This document shows, in pieces, positions 1 to 7,472 of a DNA stretch of 23,764 nucleotides. The DNA comes from a virus: positions 1 to 23,764 of IMG/VR virus record IMGVR_UViG_3300005590_000077, one strand, 5' to 3'. The notes beneath the pieces were generated by a model. That model was given only the letters and a program-made list of their open reading frames with translations, did no database searches and was not told the DNA's origin. Positions within the stretch are counted from its first letter, which is position 1. Each line of letters opens with the position of its first letter. Both the position numbers and the translations under genes were made by a program.

Positions 1-445
1 TGACCGGGTTTTTGGCACCACCGGGCCGCTGGCTGGTAAAGCCCGGTGCGATATAGAGGCGCGGCTCTACGCCAAACTCACTTTGCGCCCCTTTAAAGGC
101 GTGGACACCACTCATAGAGGAAGCCGAACCGACAACATTGGTTAGCGTTGCATCAATGTCTGCACCTTCTTCAACACGCGTGATAACCGTCATGGCCCCG
201 GCCTGTTTATAAATCAGGTTCATATTATCAAGCAGGGTGCCAAGACCGTTGCCGGTCGCATCAAGGGCGGCGGCTTTGCGCGGTTCATTTTTTAGAAGAA
301 CCGGCTCATTCAATGGAAAAATGTTCGGGTCGGCATCCGGCGCGGTGCCGATGATGCCAATCACGGAGGATTTGACGGTCTGGATCGGACGCGAACCGCT
401 GTCGTCTTCCAGTGTCTCAATGCCGTGTAAAAAATCTAGGCCCAT
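1..445 (-). CDS. FI: Contractile tail sheath protein (P2 FI-like), 3' end missing
   Basis: The minus-strand frame opens at an ATG at 443-445 and stays open to the window edge, giving the first 148 residues. The start reads MGLDFLHGIE, followed by a section with RPIQTVKSSVIGIIGTAPDA and, soon after, FPLNEPVLL. This is the N-terminal pattern of P2-type tail sheath protein FI, which polymerises around the tail tube and contracts on infection. P2 FI is about 396 residues, so roughly the last 60% lies outside. An AAGG about 9 bases before the ATG is a plausible ribosome site. It follows the fibre gene after 28 bases, the P2 order (fibre, then FI); in Mu the sheath lies before the baseplate genes. 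Tail tube and tape measure genes should follow beyond position 1. Confidence 0.9.
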   Translation of the reverse strand, partial: MGLDFLHGIETLEDDSGSRPIQTVKSSVIGIIGTAPDADPNIFPLNEPVLLKNEPRKAAALDATGNGLGTLLDNMNLIYKQAGAMTVITRVEEGADIDATLTNVVGSASSMSGVHAFKGAQSEFGVEPRLYIAPGFTSQRPGGAKNPV

Positions 446-473
446 TTATTTGTACCTTTCGAAAGTGGGGAAG

Positions 474-1967
474 TTAGCGGATCAGCCATTCTTCGACGGT
501 GTCGGAGATATCGCGCAATTTGACCCAGTTCGGGGCAGTCTGTTCGCCTTTGAGGATAAAGACCTTGCCAAGAAGGGCGACTGTGTCCCATTCGGGGCGG
601 TCTGTGCGCGGGATGTAGTCGAGGTTTGGATCAAAATCAGGATTAAGTTTGCGCCGCGTTTGCGTTGAATATTGCGCATCATCGGGGACTTGAATGTCAG
701 CCGGTAGATTATCAACGGCGTGGGAATGAGGGATCGTTCTTGTGCCTGTCACAATTGTCTTGTTGACCATAACGGGTTCGGCATGAAGAACAGCTTTGTT
801 ATCGTCATCAAGAACCGCGACGCCGTTTTCATCAAAGACGGGATAATATGTGTATTTGTATTTTTTTGAAGTAACCGGCACCGTGACCAAAACAGCCTTG
901 CCATCCTGAATTTCAGTCTTGGTAACATTTTCGGTCACCTCGATATAATCGTGAATGGTAACTTCGGCTGTGTCTTCGATAACTTCGTCCCACTGGACAA
1001 CTTGATAGTCTTCAAAAAGAGGCGCGCCGAATACATCACTGAGGAATTTTTCTTTCCAGCTCAAATCCCCCGCGTCACCGATAATACCGGCACGGCGCGT
1101 GATAACACCGATGGGTGTTTCGCCGCTCTCGGTTTGACGGATTTTACCGTTATCAAGTGTAACAGACCAACCTGCTCGGTTTTCTTCATCAGGGTTTTCA
1201 TCGCTATATTCAAACAATTCTGCGTAATCGGCTGCGGGTGTAGAAACAGCCCCGTCGATCTGGATATTGCCTGTATCGGTGAAACGAATTTTACAATCCG
1301 GGGTACCATTGTAGTCAGCAACGTACTCGGCAAAACTGTAAGAACCACTCGCCGGGCGCATACAACGCAAATATTGAATGATATTTGCGAAGGATTCATT
1401 ATCTGCGGAGACCAATGACGGTGCCCAATTGGCATTATCATTTGAAATAATCTGCGTATGTTTATCGCCGATGGTATGGACATGGAGTGAAGATTGAGGG
1501 GCATCCGCTGCACCATCAATGCCAATATTTCCAGTGGCGCGATCAATCGAAAACGGTGTGGCTTTAAAATATCCATTGTCATCAAAAGCGGTGATGAAAA
1601 AGTTTGAGCCAACATTGCCACCTGTTTCAGGAGCATTGGATGCCCCCCAATCCCAACGCGGAGAACCATCCGTCGTCACACCAAAGTATTTGAAAAAACC
1701 CGCCGGAGCATTGGTTTTCACGTAACCGTTATATAGGCCATTACCCCCTGCATTGATCGTCTGACAATTGAGCGTTGTTGCTTCAATTGTATTTACATAT
1801 CCAACAGCATAACGTTTATCAGACCGCCCAAGAGAACCTGTGCTATTAAAAGCCGGATATGGCCCTTGGGCGGCAAATTCTGTCATGGTGTCGTTGTTGC
1901 CGGTGACTTCTTCGGTCAAAGCGGTAACAGCGGTGGTCAATTCGTTGACGGCATTTTCAATCGTCAT
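474..1967 (-). CDS. Tail fibre/spike protein with C-terminal Peptidase_G2-like self-cleaving domain
   Basis: 497 residues. The N-terminal 40 residues are helical and polar (probable coiled coil). Residues 40-240 are Gly/Asn/Asp/Thr-rich, typical of a beta-structured fibre shaft. From about residue 245 a run ADYAELFEY, later a GVITRR segment, and near the end RPEWDTVALLGKV resemble the Peptidase_G2 intramolecular chaperone domain of phage appendages, which helps trimers fold and then cuts itself off. Host-receptor binding is the likely role. The start overlaps the stop of the upstream gene (TAATG), with GGAG 8 bases before it. No tail-fibre assembly chaperone gene follows, which fits a fibre carrying its own chaperone. 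The domain call rests on remembered family patterns; the cut site was not located. Confidence 0.72.
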   Translation of the reverse strand: MTIENAVNELTTAVTALTEEVTGNNDTMTEFAAQGPYPAFNSTGSLGRSDKRYAVGYVNTIEATTLNCQTINAGGNGLYNGYVKTNAPAGFFKYFGVTTDGSPRWDWGASNAPETGGNVGSNFFITAFDDNGYFKATPFSIDRATGNIGIDGAADAPQSSLHVHTIGDKHTQIISNDNANWAPSLVSADNESFANIIQYLRCMRPASGSYSFAEYVADYNGTPDCKIRFTDTGNIQIDGAVSTPAADYAELFEYSDENPDEENRAGWSVTLDNGKIRQTESGETPIGVITRRAGIIGDAGDLSWKEKFLSDVFGAPLFEDYQVVQWDEVIEDTAEVTIHDYIEVTENVTKTEIQDGKAVLVTVPVTSKKYKYTYYPVFDENGVAVLDDDNKAVLHAEPVMVNKTIVTGTRTIPHSHAVDNLPADIQVPDDAQYSTQTRRKLNPDFDPNLDYIPRTDRPEWDTVALLGKVFILKGEQTAPNWVKLRDISDTVEEWLIR

Positions 1968-2488
1968 TATTTAATCTCCAACAGTTTCATGCGTTTGTGC
2001 ATCTTGATTTCACGGTGCATGGTTTTGACCAGTGCAGTCGCCATACGGATCAGTTCGGAGGCCATCGAAAGATTGAGCGGCACCCCATCACCTTGAATAG
2101 TGATTGAATTTGCGGGCAGGGCGTTGACAGCCAGATCAAATTTAAGAATTAGTTGCCCATCTTTTGATTTGAACGTGAGGGTGCGCCCCGGCTCACTCCA
2201 AACCGCGAGCAAGACACCGTCAGACGTTAGAAACCCGACTTCGCGGACATAGAATTCCTCCGGTCCGTCTGCCAGCATTTCAAAATGGATTTGCGCACCA
2301 TCAATTTTTGAACTGGATGCAAAAGGCACCTGCAAATGTGGTGAGGCCAGTGCGGTTTGTGTGGAAACGGGTTCGTAGCTGGCATCGCCAAAAACGATAT
2401 GGGTCAGTTGAACGGATTTATTTTCCCCGACGGCATCCATAACCGCTTCCAACCCGGCTTCGGTAATAACAGGAATTAAAGTCGTCAT
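1967..2488 (-). CDS. Tail fibre N-terminal attachment protein (P2 gpH N-terminus / DUF3751-like)
   Basis: 173 residues from the ATG at 2486-2488, chosen over the upstream in-frame codon at 2512 because it forms an ATGA overlap with the preceding gene and has GGAG 5 bases upstream. The opening (MTTLIPVITEAGLEAV), then LTHIVFGDA, EEFYVREVGFLT and VWSEPG, are hallmarks of the N-terminal domain of P2-type tail fibres that docks the fibre on the baseplate. Here that domain is a separate short protein, and the distal fibre is probably the 497-residue product immediately downstream (TAATG overlap). The last 30 residues are strongly basic and helical. Splitting of dock and shaft may ease exchange of receptor-binding parts; that is inference. 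Confidence 0.82.
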   Translation of the reverse strand: MTTLIPVITEAGLEAVMDAVGENKSVQLTHIVFGDASYEPVSTQTALASPHLQVPFASSSKIDGAQIHFEMLADGPEEFYVREVGFLTSDGVLLAVWSEPGRTLTFKSKDGQLILKFDLAVNALPANSITIQGDGVPLNLSMASELIRMATALVKTMHREIKMHKRMKLLEIK

Positions 2489-3207
2489 GTCAGCTCCATA
2501 GAAAATTGACAAATGCTCAACCCGCGCACGGTACAGGCGGTATTGAGCGATGTAAGGGAGGAAAGCGGTGCAAGGGCCAGTTTTGCGGACGTGCGTTCAA
2601 CACTGTTGATCTTGGTGAGTGCCGCCACGTTGATCCCGTTTGCACCGTCTAAAGCGGGTAATTTTGCACGGGCCGATGTTTGTACGGTCGAAAGAACCCG
2701 GCTTGCACTGGCCATCGTGATCCCGTCGCGAAACAACGCACCGAGACGTAAGGAAAAAGTCCGCGAAACAGGTTTCGTATTTTCAATCGCCTTGATCAGT
2801 TGTGCGAGCAGTTCAGCCGATAAAATCGTATCGTTATCTGGCGTCAGATTTTCGTGAGACCATGCTGTTACTTTAAAAGTGCCCGGTGTGCTGCCGTCCT
2901 GCCACCATTCAACCAGATCCACCTGAACGCCAAGGGCAGACATGGCGCGTTTAACCGCACCGACGGTGCCTTTTAAACGGTGAATAACGACACTTTCGGC
3001 AATCACCTGCCGCTTGACGTTTTCCGGCCAGTTTGATGACCAGTCGTCAACACTCAGCGCCCAAGCAAGCCAAGGCAAAAGCTCAACAGGGCAGAGCCAA
3101 GGGTTCCAAAGTTTGGCAATCGGCACGTCAACCCGACTGATAAACTGAACCGTTGTTTCCAGATCCAATTCAAACTTGGTGGCGTTAGGTGGCAATAAAC
3201 TGGTCAT
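2485..3207 (-). CDS. I: Baseplate wedge protein I (P2 gpI-like tail protein)
   Basis: 240 residues. The N-terminal 100 residues carry MTSLLPPNATKFE, a P-LWNPWLCPVELLPWLAWALSVD-type segment and a VIHRLKGTVGAVKRAMSALG-type helix, the conserved core of P2 tail protein I, which joins gpJ in the baseplate and anchors the fibre. P2 gpI is about 176 residues, so this copy has a longer C-terminal part, rich in Ala/Ser/Leu and less conserved. Its ATG directly follows the TAA of the J gene, and its TGA overlaps the start of the fibre-docking gene, so the three should be co-translated. Confidence 0.9.
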   Translation of the reverse strand: MTSLLPPNATKFELDLETTVQFISRVDVPIAKLWNPWLCPVELLPWLAWALSVDDWSSNWPENVKRQVIAESVVIHRLKGTVGAVKRAMSALGVQVDLVEWWQDGSTPGTFKVTAWSHENLTPDNDTILSAELLAQLIKAIENTKPVSRTFSLRLGALFRDGITMASASRVLSTVQTSARAKLPALDGANGINVAALTKINSVERTSAKLALAPLSSLTSLNTACTVRGLSICQFSMELT

Positions 3208-4098
3208 TTATGCACCTGCCATGCTTACAGTGACGTTGATGCAATAAGGAGCCTCGGTTGGCCCTGCCACAATATCGGACCAATCGCTTAAATTTACTTT
3301 CTTCACCCCGGTTGGTCGAAGGGCCGCTTTAATTCCGTCATCCACAACTTCACCGCCAAGGCGATGTTGTTTTTGAATATATGTGTTCAAGCGGTTTTGC
3401 GCTTCGGCAAAAACCACGGACTTATCCGGGCCATTATAAAAGGAAAGTTCCGCAACCACAGAATATTCCAAAATACCGGCACTTTGCAGGGTGACTTGAT
3501 CGCCAAGGGGGCGCACGTCTTCATCATTCAGTCGGGCGGCAACCGTATCCAAAAGCTCCGAACTCGCCGTTCCGTTCCCGGTGTGGGATAAAACAGTGAC
3601 CGTGACTTGGGCCGGGCCTGAGTTTTCAGCCAATACGTCTTTCACATCCCCTGAAGCCGATCCGGCATGAAACTCATAAGCCCCACGCGGACCGGCCACA
3701 CTGTATCCTTCAGGGGATTGAGCAATGCGTTCGCGGAAATCGTCGTCACTTTCCATTGTTGGGGCAATGGGTGGTGTGGCATCCGGGTCGCCGGGATCAA
3801 TGACCAGACGTTTTAAATGAAACGGAACCGCAAGATGATCAAGATCACTGCCTTTCGAAAAGGCAACCATAACGGCGCGCACACCGTCATTGACCTCTTG
3901 TCGGTTGCCCATCGCCAGATAGGATGCAACTTCCATATTTTTGACAGAAGGGTCAGCTTCAGATTGAAGGGCGGTTGTTTCCGGGGATAATTCCGCAAAC
4001 TTGTCTTTGGCCGTTTGCAGGATAGATTCATAATCCACATTCTTGATTGCATCCGGTGCCGGAAGGTCTTGTAGATTGATGTCGGTATAAGTGGTCAT
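3208..4098 (-). CDS. J: Baseplate J family protein (P2 gpJ-like)
   Basis: 296 residues, close to P2 gpJ (302). It begins MTTYTDINLQDLPAP and has the family features of a D-D-FRERIA segment, a G-AGPRGAYEFHA segment in the middle (residues about 130-150) and a late GVKKVNLSDW stretch. gpJ-type proteins form the wedge that links the central spike to the sheath initiation ring. The start overlaps the stop of the W gene by ATGA, and the I gene follows with no spacer, matching the P2 W-J-I order exactly. No defect is visible in the frame. Confidence 0.93.
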   Translation of the reverse strand: MTTYTDINLQDLPAPDAIKNVDYESILQTAKDKFAELSPETTALQSEADPSVKNMEVASYLAMGNRQEVNDGVRAVMVAFSKGSDLDHLAVPFHLKRLVIDPGDPDATPPIAPTMESDDDFRERIAQSPEGYSVAGPRGAYEFHAGSASGDVKDVLAENSGPAQVTVTVLSHTGNGTASSELLDTVAARLNDEDVRPLGDQVTLQSAGILEYSVVAELSFYNGPDKSVVFAEAQNRLNTYIQKQHRLGGEVVDDGIKAALRPTGVKKVNLSDWSDIVAGPTEAPYCINVTVSMAGA

Positions 4099-4433
4099 TT
4101 GATCCGCACCCCTTCCAGTTTAAGCATTTGCTGACGCTCTTTGTCGTAAACGTCTAAATCCAGAACCATCGCGCCTCGGCTCATCTGGGCAACGAAGGCC
4201 CGGCTGAGCCGGATAACCGGCAACCAGCGTTTCAATGCAACGGCGGTGGCGGCGTAAATCTCAATTGTTGTGCTTTCATTCAGCGGCGCGTCAATCAGTT
4301 CAGGCAGGCGTGATCCGTAATCCCGGCGCATAACGCGGGTACCGATCGGCGTGGATAGAACGTCCTCAATGGATTGAATGAGGTGTTCGGTACCCGACAA
4401 TGCCTTTCCAGAACTGATGGACATGCCTTGCAT
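4095..4433 (-). CDS. W: Baseplate wedge protein W (GPW/gp25 family)
   Basis: 112 residues, P2 gpW being about 115. A central stretch with IEDVLSTPIGTRVMRRDYGS, followed by LPELIDAPLN, is the diagnostic GPW/gp25 core. The family forms a lysozyme-like baseplate wedge that starts sheath assembly. The ATG at 4433 has AGG about 8 bases upstream; an internal Met four codons later is an alternative, but its ribosome site would be too close. It lies 3 bases after the 54-residue gene and overlaps J by ATGA. The small protein upstream therefore sits inside the tightly coupled baseplate operon. Confidence 0.93.
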   Translation of the reverse strand: MQGMSISSGKALSGTEHLIQSIEDVLSTPIGTRVMRRDYGSRLPELIDAPLNESTTIEIYAATAVALKRWLPVIRLSRAFVAQMSRGAMVLDLDVYDKERQQMLKLEGVRIK

Positions 4434-4436
4434 AAA

Positions 4437-4601
4437 TTAAGCCTTTGCCTTGGTTTTGCTGCTCGCAGCGTCTTTGAGTTTGATCTTGCCTTCCAACAGC
4501 AAGTATTTGGCCTGCTTCGCCGTCAACTTGACGGTTGCGTCCTTTTCACCAAGGCGCGGGATCTTCACCAGAAGGATGTAATCTTTGGTGTTTGGTGTCA
4601 T
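4437..4601 (-). CDS. Small basic tail-operon protein, 54 residues, unknown
   Basis: A short minus-strand frame starts at the ATG at 4599-4601 and stops with TAA at 4437-4439. GGAG lies 8 bases before the ATG, inside the end of the PAAR gene. The product starts MTPNTKDYIL, has a middle with LTAKQAKYLLLEGKIK and a Lys/Ala-rich tail (KTKAKA). It is very basic and predicted helical. The start codon lies 1 base after the PAAR stop and the W gene begins 3 bases after its end, so it is packed like a real gene. I do not recognise a family. By position it could be a small baseplate or spike accessory; that is inference only. Confidence 0.75.
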   Translation of the reverse strand: MTPNTKDYILLVKIPRLGEKDATVKLTAKQAKYLLLEGKIKLKDAASSKTKAKA

Positions 4602-4602
4602 T

Positions 4603-4893
4603 TTAGTTCTCCACTCGAAAGGCGTTTACCCCTTGGGCAACGCTTGAACCACAGGCGACGGGGTCTCCGATCCGCCCGATTTGTTTTGCGTTAATGCGAA
4701 ATTCTGCCGCCCCGGCAGCTAACACGCTGGCGTGAGGCGGACAGGTTGCGCAGCCATGCGCCGACCACGCATGGGTTTGTAAATGCACCTCAATCCCGTT
4801 GATGCGAAAATGTGGTTCGCCTTGGGCACTTGGGCGGGGCGGATAGCAACCGTGTCCGGTGCAAATATGTCCTTTTAAAGTGACTGGCGGCAT
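4603..4893 (-). CDS. PAAR-domain-like spike tip protein
   Basis: 96 residues. The chain contains MPPVTLKGHICTGHGCYPP, an AWSAHGC-T-CPPH segment and two repeated motifs built as A-E-FRIN-IG-IGDP and CGS-VAQG-FRV. Gly, His and Cys placed this way are typical of PAAR proteins, which form a small metal-bound cone at the tip of phage spikes and type VI secretion needles. His/Cys pairs (CTGHGC, HGCATCPPH) are candidate metal ligands. GGAGG 7 bases before the ATG overlaps the end of gene V, directly upstream. P2 itself carries its metal-binding tip within gpV, so a separate PAAR gene next to a shorter gpV fits a two-part spike. Confidence 0.8.
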   Translation of the reverse strand: MPPVTLKGHICTGHGCYPPRPSAQGEPHFRINGIEVHLQTHAWSAHGCATCPPHASVLAAGAAEFRINAKQIGRIGDPVACGSSVAQGVNAFRVEN

Positions 4894-4896
4894 GGC

Positions 4897-5385
4897 TTAT
4901 CCTCCCACCGTCCAGTCAACATCCGGCGTGTTGACCGTCCAACCGGCATTCGTGATTTCCAAAGTGGAACCTCCGACTGTGACAGAGAACTTGCCGCCTG
5001 CCGGAATGGACAAAGAATAGATACTGGATGCACGGTCATGCTCAATCACCGTTCCATCCTTGAATTTTGTGCGGGTGATATCGACCGCATTTGCCGGGGC
5101 CGAGTGCGCGGTTTGGTAAAGGGATTTAACAATAATACCTTGTGTCAAATCACCGTTTGGGCTGAACACGAGAACTTGCTCATCCACTTCAAAAGGCTTC
5201 CATGTCTGGTCAAGACCGGCGCGCTCTACACCCCAATCCAACCAGCCGGTTTTGATGTCACCAATCTGTACACGGCAACGCGGCGGGGTGTATTCCGCTT
5301 CCACGACCTTTCCGATCGTCACCATATTGGCGAGACGGCGTTCCAGTTCCGTAATCTGATAGAGGGCTTCTTCGAGAGCTGACAT
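4897..5385 (-). CDS. V: Baseplate assembly protein V (central spike, P2 gpV-like)
   Basis: 162 residues from the ATG at 5383-5385, which overlaps the preceding stop; a GTG one codon earlier is an alternative. The N-terminus is helical (ALYQITELERRLANM), followed by an OB-fold-like region with GKVVEAEYTPPRCRVQIGD, TGWLDW and DEQVLVFSPNGDLTQGIIV. The C-terminus (about residues 110-162) has short beta repeats typical of a spike helix. The family forms the trimeric membrane-piercing spike. P2 gpV is about 211 residues; the shorter C-terminus here probably hands the tip role to the PAAR protein encoded next. Confidence 0.92.
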   Translation of the reverse strand: MSALEEALYQITELERRLANMVTIGKVVEAEYTPPRCRVQIGDIKTGWLDWGVERAGLDQTWKPFEVDEQVLVFSPNGDLTQGIIVKSLYQTAHSAPANAVDITRTKFKDGTVIEHDRASSIYSLSIPAGGKFSVTVGGSTLEITNAGWTVNTPDVDWTVGG

Positions 5386-5969
5386 CACTCACCCCCAACG
5401 GTGATGAGTTCATAATCATCAATATGATCCTCACCGATTTCAGGGGACTGGCCGACATAAAGACCGGAGGGCAGGATACCGCTATCGGCAAATTCATTTT
5501 CACCGAAACGGATCTTTTGCGTCCAAGCGATGCCCCACACTGAAACGTTTCTACGTCCCAATTTTTTAGAATGTAGGTTTTGTGCCTCACCGACTGCCTC
5601 TTCCTCAATGGGAAACAAGCCGCCAATATGACCCTTTTCAGCTTCAGGAAGATCAAACGTTTGTCCTGGCAAAAAGGTGATAATATCTTCAACGATATTG
5701 AGTGCTGCCTCAGTGCGGGTCAGCCCCTTTTTATCATCTGTGATAAGAAAGGCGGCAAACTTGACATCACGGTCAATCTCTCCAGTCCCAACGGCCTTGC
5801 CTTTACTCATTGCCAAGATCGCAAACCGCAAGGCAGGTGCCTTGATTGCCATATCAGTCAGTTCTTCAACGGAAAAACGTCCGGGATGGATATCGATATG
5901 ATCACTCATGTCTGGCAAGCGTTGTTGGAACGCTTTTTTAATGGCTTCTTGAAGGTTGACGAGTTTCAT
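5385..5969 (-). CDS. DUF1834 family protein (Mu gp37-like)
   Basis: 194 residues starting MKLVNLQEAIKKAF. Residues about 30-75 (FSVEELTDMAIKAPALRFAIL, then a conserved Gly and Asp near DRDVKFAAFLITDD) match the DUF1834 pattern of Mu gp37. A middle section with RTEAALNIVEDIITFLPGQ fits too. Gp37-type proteins are encoded between the head genes and the tail sheath in Mu and are thought to act at head-tail joining or tail completion. Here the gene is the last Mu-type gene before the P2-type baseplate block. ATGA overlaps join it to both neighbours. Confidence 0.85.
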   Translation of the reverse strand: MKLVNLQEAIKKAFQQRLPDMSDHIDIHPGRFSVEELTDMAIKAPALRFAILAMSKGKAVGTGEIDRDVKFAAFLITDDKKGLTRTEAALNIVEDIITFLPGQTFDLPEAEKGHIGGLFPIEEEAVGEAQNLHSKKLGRRNVSVWGIAWTQKIRFGENEFADSGILPSGLYVGQSPEIGEDHIDDYELITVGGE

Positions 5970-6415
5970 GACAACGCCCCTTCAATAAAGCTCTCAAGAG
6001 CACCTGAAATTTCTTTTTTGTTATCTTCAGATAAACCTAAATATGGACGTTCAGGAATATCCTTACCAACTTCTTCGCCGCCAGCATGTTGAATGGCGGC
6101 ATAAACCAAAGGGGAACCGATAGAAACCGCATTGTTTTCTACAAAGTTATCAATGCTGTCGATCAGATCGCCTTCACCTTCAAGCAAGCTATGTCCACTG
6201 TGACGGGTGTTGGCGTACTGATCGGACCATTCAACCCATGCTACCCCGTCCGGGCTTTCTTTCTCTTCAGAAAGGCGTCTGCGTGTTTGACTTTCAACCA
6301 GAGCACCAAGGTCACCAAGAAAGTCTTTTTGAACATCTAGGCCAGCAAGTTTGTTCAAACGTTCCTGAAGAATTGCCTCTTCTTTGAGATCATACTCAAA
6401 ACGAATACCAACCAT
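5966..6415 (-). CDS. Phage virion morphogenesis / tail completion protein (Mu gpG, P2 gpS type)
   Basis: 149 residues. Recognisable family features are the early helix (LQERLNKLAGLDVQKDFLGDLGALVESQTRRR), the central SPDGVAWVEWSDQYA-type segment, and the later VSIGSPLVYAAIQHAGG followed by IPERPYLGLS. These are typical of the virion morphogenesis family (Mu gpG/gp31, P2 gpS), used in tail completion or head-tail joining. In Mu, G lies next to gp30; here it sits after gp36 instead, so it has moved relative to Mu. Its start overlaps the stop of the DUF1320 gene (TAATG). Confidence 0.9.
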   Translation of the reverse strand: MVGIRFEYDLKEEAILQERLNKLAGLDVQKDFLGDLGALVESQTRRRLSEEKESPDGVAWVEWSDQYANTRHSGHSLLEGEGDLIDSIDNFVENNAVSIGSPLVYAAIQHAGGEEVGKDIPERPYLGLSEDNKKEISGALESFIEGALS

Positions 6416-6831
6416 TAAAGCCCCCTCATTTTGTCACGAGTGAACAGACGATCAGGTCCGGCCAGAACGACTGGCTTGGGCGGTCGGCTTTGCTGTTTCG
6501 GTAAATCAAGAGCGGCTTTTCCGTTTGCAATCCGGTTCAAATGAGAAATTGAATTGTTGTATTGATCCTTCAGATCATCGGTCATGGCTGGGGTATTAAG
6601 GCACAGCTTATAAAGTGCGATCCAGACGCATAGGTCTTTAACAATCTCGGGCACTATCGGCAGGGGCAAAGGATAACGCACAGCTAGATAGCTATCGATT
6701 TCGGCTGAAGCAGAGGTCAACGCACTATCGATGGCGACGGTGTCGAGAATATCATCACCGTCGCGATCAGCAGCGACGAACAAAGCGTCCTCTCCGACTT
6801 TCGCGATCATATCTTGCTGGGTTGCATACAT
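6415..6831 (-). CDS. DUF1320 family protein (Mu gp36-like)
   Basis: 138 residues, similar in length to Mu gp36. The N-terminus MYATQQDMIAKVGED and the middle section ALTSASAEIDSYLAVRYPLPLP, followed by a short VKDLCVWIALYKL helix, are the DUF1320 signature. The family is structurally a head-completion or connector-type protein in Mu-like phages. It is separated from gp35 upstream by a 92-base gap with two hairpins, so it may start a separately tuned part of the head operon. No strong Shine-Dalgarno sequence is visible before its ATG. Confidence 0.9.
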   Translation of the reverse strand: MYATQQDMIAKVGEDALFVAADRDGDDILDTVAIDSALTSASAEIDSYLAVRYPLPLPIVPEIVKDLCVWIALYKLCLNTPAMTDDLKDQYNNSISHLNRIANGKAALDLPKQQSRPPKPVVLAGPDRLFTRDKMRGL

Positions 6832-6862
6832 TAAAGGCTCGTTAGATTAAGGTGAAAAGGGT

Positions 6863-6913
6863 GCCGGTCTTTCCCGGCTGTCAGGCTCACATAATGAGTG
6901 GCGCCACCCACTC
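6863..6913 (-). terminator. Two hairpins between gp35 and gp36 genes (possible attenuator)
   Basis: The 92-base gap between the gp35 and DUF1320 genes holds two inverted repeats. The first in transcription order is GAGTGG, a 6-base loop, then CCACTC (6896-6913). The second is GCCGG, a 6-base loop, then CCGGC (6863-6878), followed on the minus strand by ACCCTTTTC. The short T-run after a GC-rich stem suggests weak intrinsic termination that would lower expression of tail-joining genes relative to the head protein. The stems are short, so this is tentative. Confidence 0.4.
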
Positions 6914-6923
6914 TGCTGAGGAT

Positions 6924-7460
6924 TCAGTTTTTGAAGTCCACGTCCTTGAAAACAGCGAAAGCCGCATCGCGAACATCACCGCTCACGTTCGCATCTTCAA
7001 CACCGAGAGCTTTCAAAGCCTCTACGACCTTGTCCACGGTCGGCTTGCCTTTCTTCTCAAAGGCAGCGGTTGCCGTTGCCTTCAAAAGGTCCAGAGAAGA
7101 AGCCAGCAAAACATCACGTTCTTCTTCTTCAAGTCCATTCCAGCTTGGTTCATCCATTCCGGATTGTTGTTGAGCGAAGGCAACAAGCTCACCAAGCTGC
7201 AGATTGATCTTGTCTGCGATCTGAATGACGGCGGGAAGACTGGAGGAACCGACCAAGGTTGAAACGGATGACATTTCCGGCTCAATGGATGCCCCATCCA
7301 CATCACGGACGATGTTCAAACGGGGATCGGCATCAAACAACCCCAATTGTTCTTCCGTGAATTCGCTAACTTCATACGATGTCGCTTTAGCTGCATGAAA
7401 GATGCCGCCGCGCCAGTGACCTTTTGCAGAAAGGGATGCCAGAGTGATCGTTTTTGCCAT
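6924..7460 (-). CDS. Mu gp35 / FluMu gp35-like head protein
   Basis: 178 residues beginning MAKTITLASLSAKGHWRGG. The early stretch with WRGGIFHAAKATSYEVSEF and FDADPRLNIVRDVDG is the FluMu N-terminal domain seen in Mu gp35-type proteins. The C-terminal half is Ala/Val-rich and helical, ending in a VDKVVEALKALGV-type helix like the short structural repeats at the end of this family. It sits immediately after the major head protein gene, as in Mu (T, then gp35). Its exact role is unknown; by position it is a head or head-completion protein. Confidence 0.8.
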   Translation of the reverse strand: MAKTITLASLSAKGHWRGGIFHAAKATSYEVSEFTEEQLGLFDADPRLNIVRDVDGASIEPEMSSVSTLVGSSSLPAVIQIADKINLQLGELVAFAQQQSGMDEPSWNGLEEEERDVLLASSLDLLKATATAAFEKKGKPTVDKVVEALKALGVEDANVSGDVRDAAFAVFKDVDFKN

Positions 7461-7472
7461 GTCATTCCCCCC

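Noticed and set aside
4380-5390. A third late promoter before the baseplate genes (the PP position of Mu)
   Set aside because: No GGAAGTRCTTCC-type dyad is present there, and the genes overlap too tightly to leave room. The P2-like tail block probably depends on read-through.
5580-6092. Plus-strand open frame of 170 codons, and a similar one at 15324-15839 (171 codons)
   Set aside because: Both lie entirely opposite well-supported minus-strand genes (DUF1834/tail completion and the lipase). Their predicted proteins show no family pattern and no good ribosome site or operon place.
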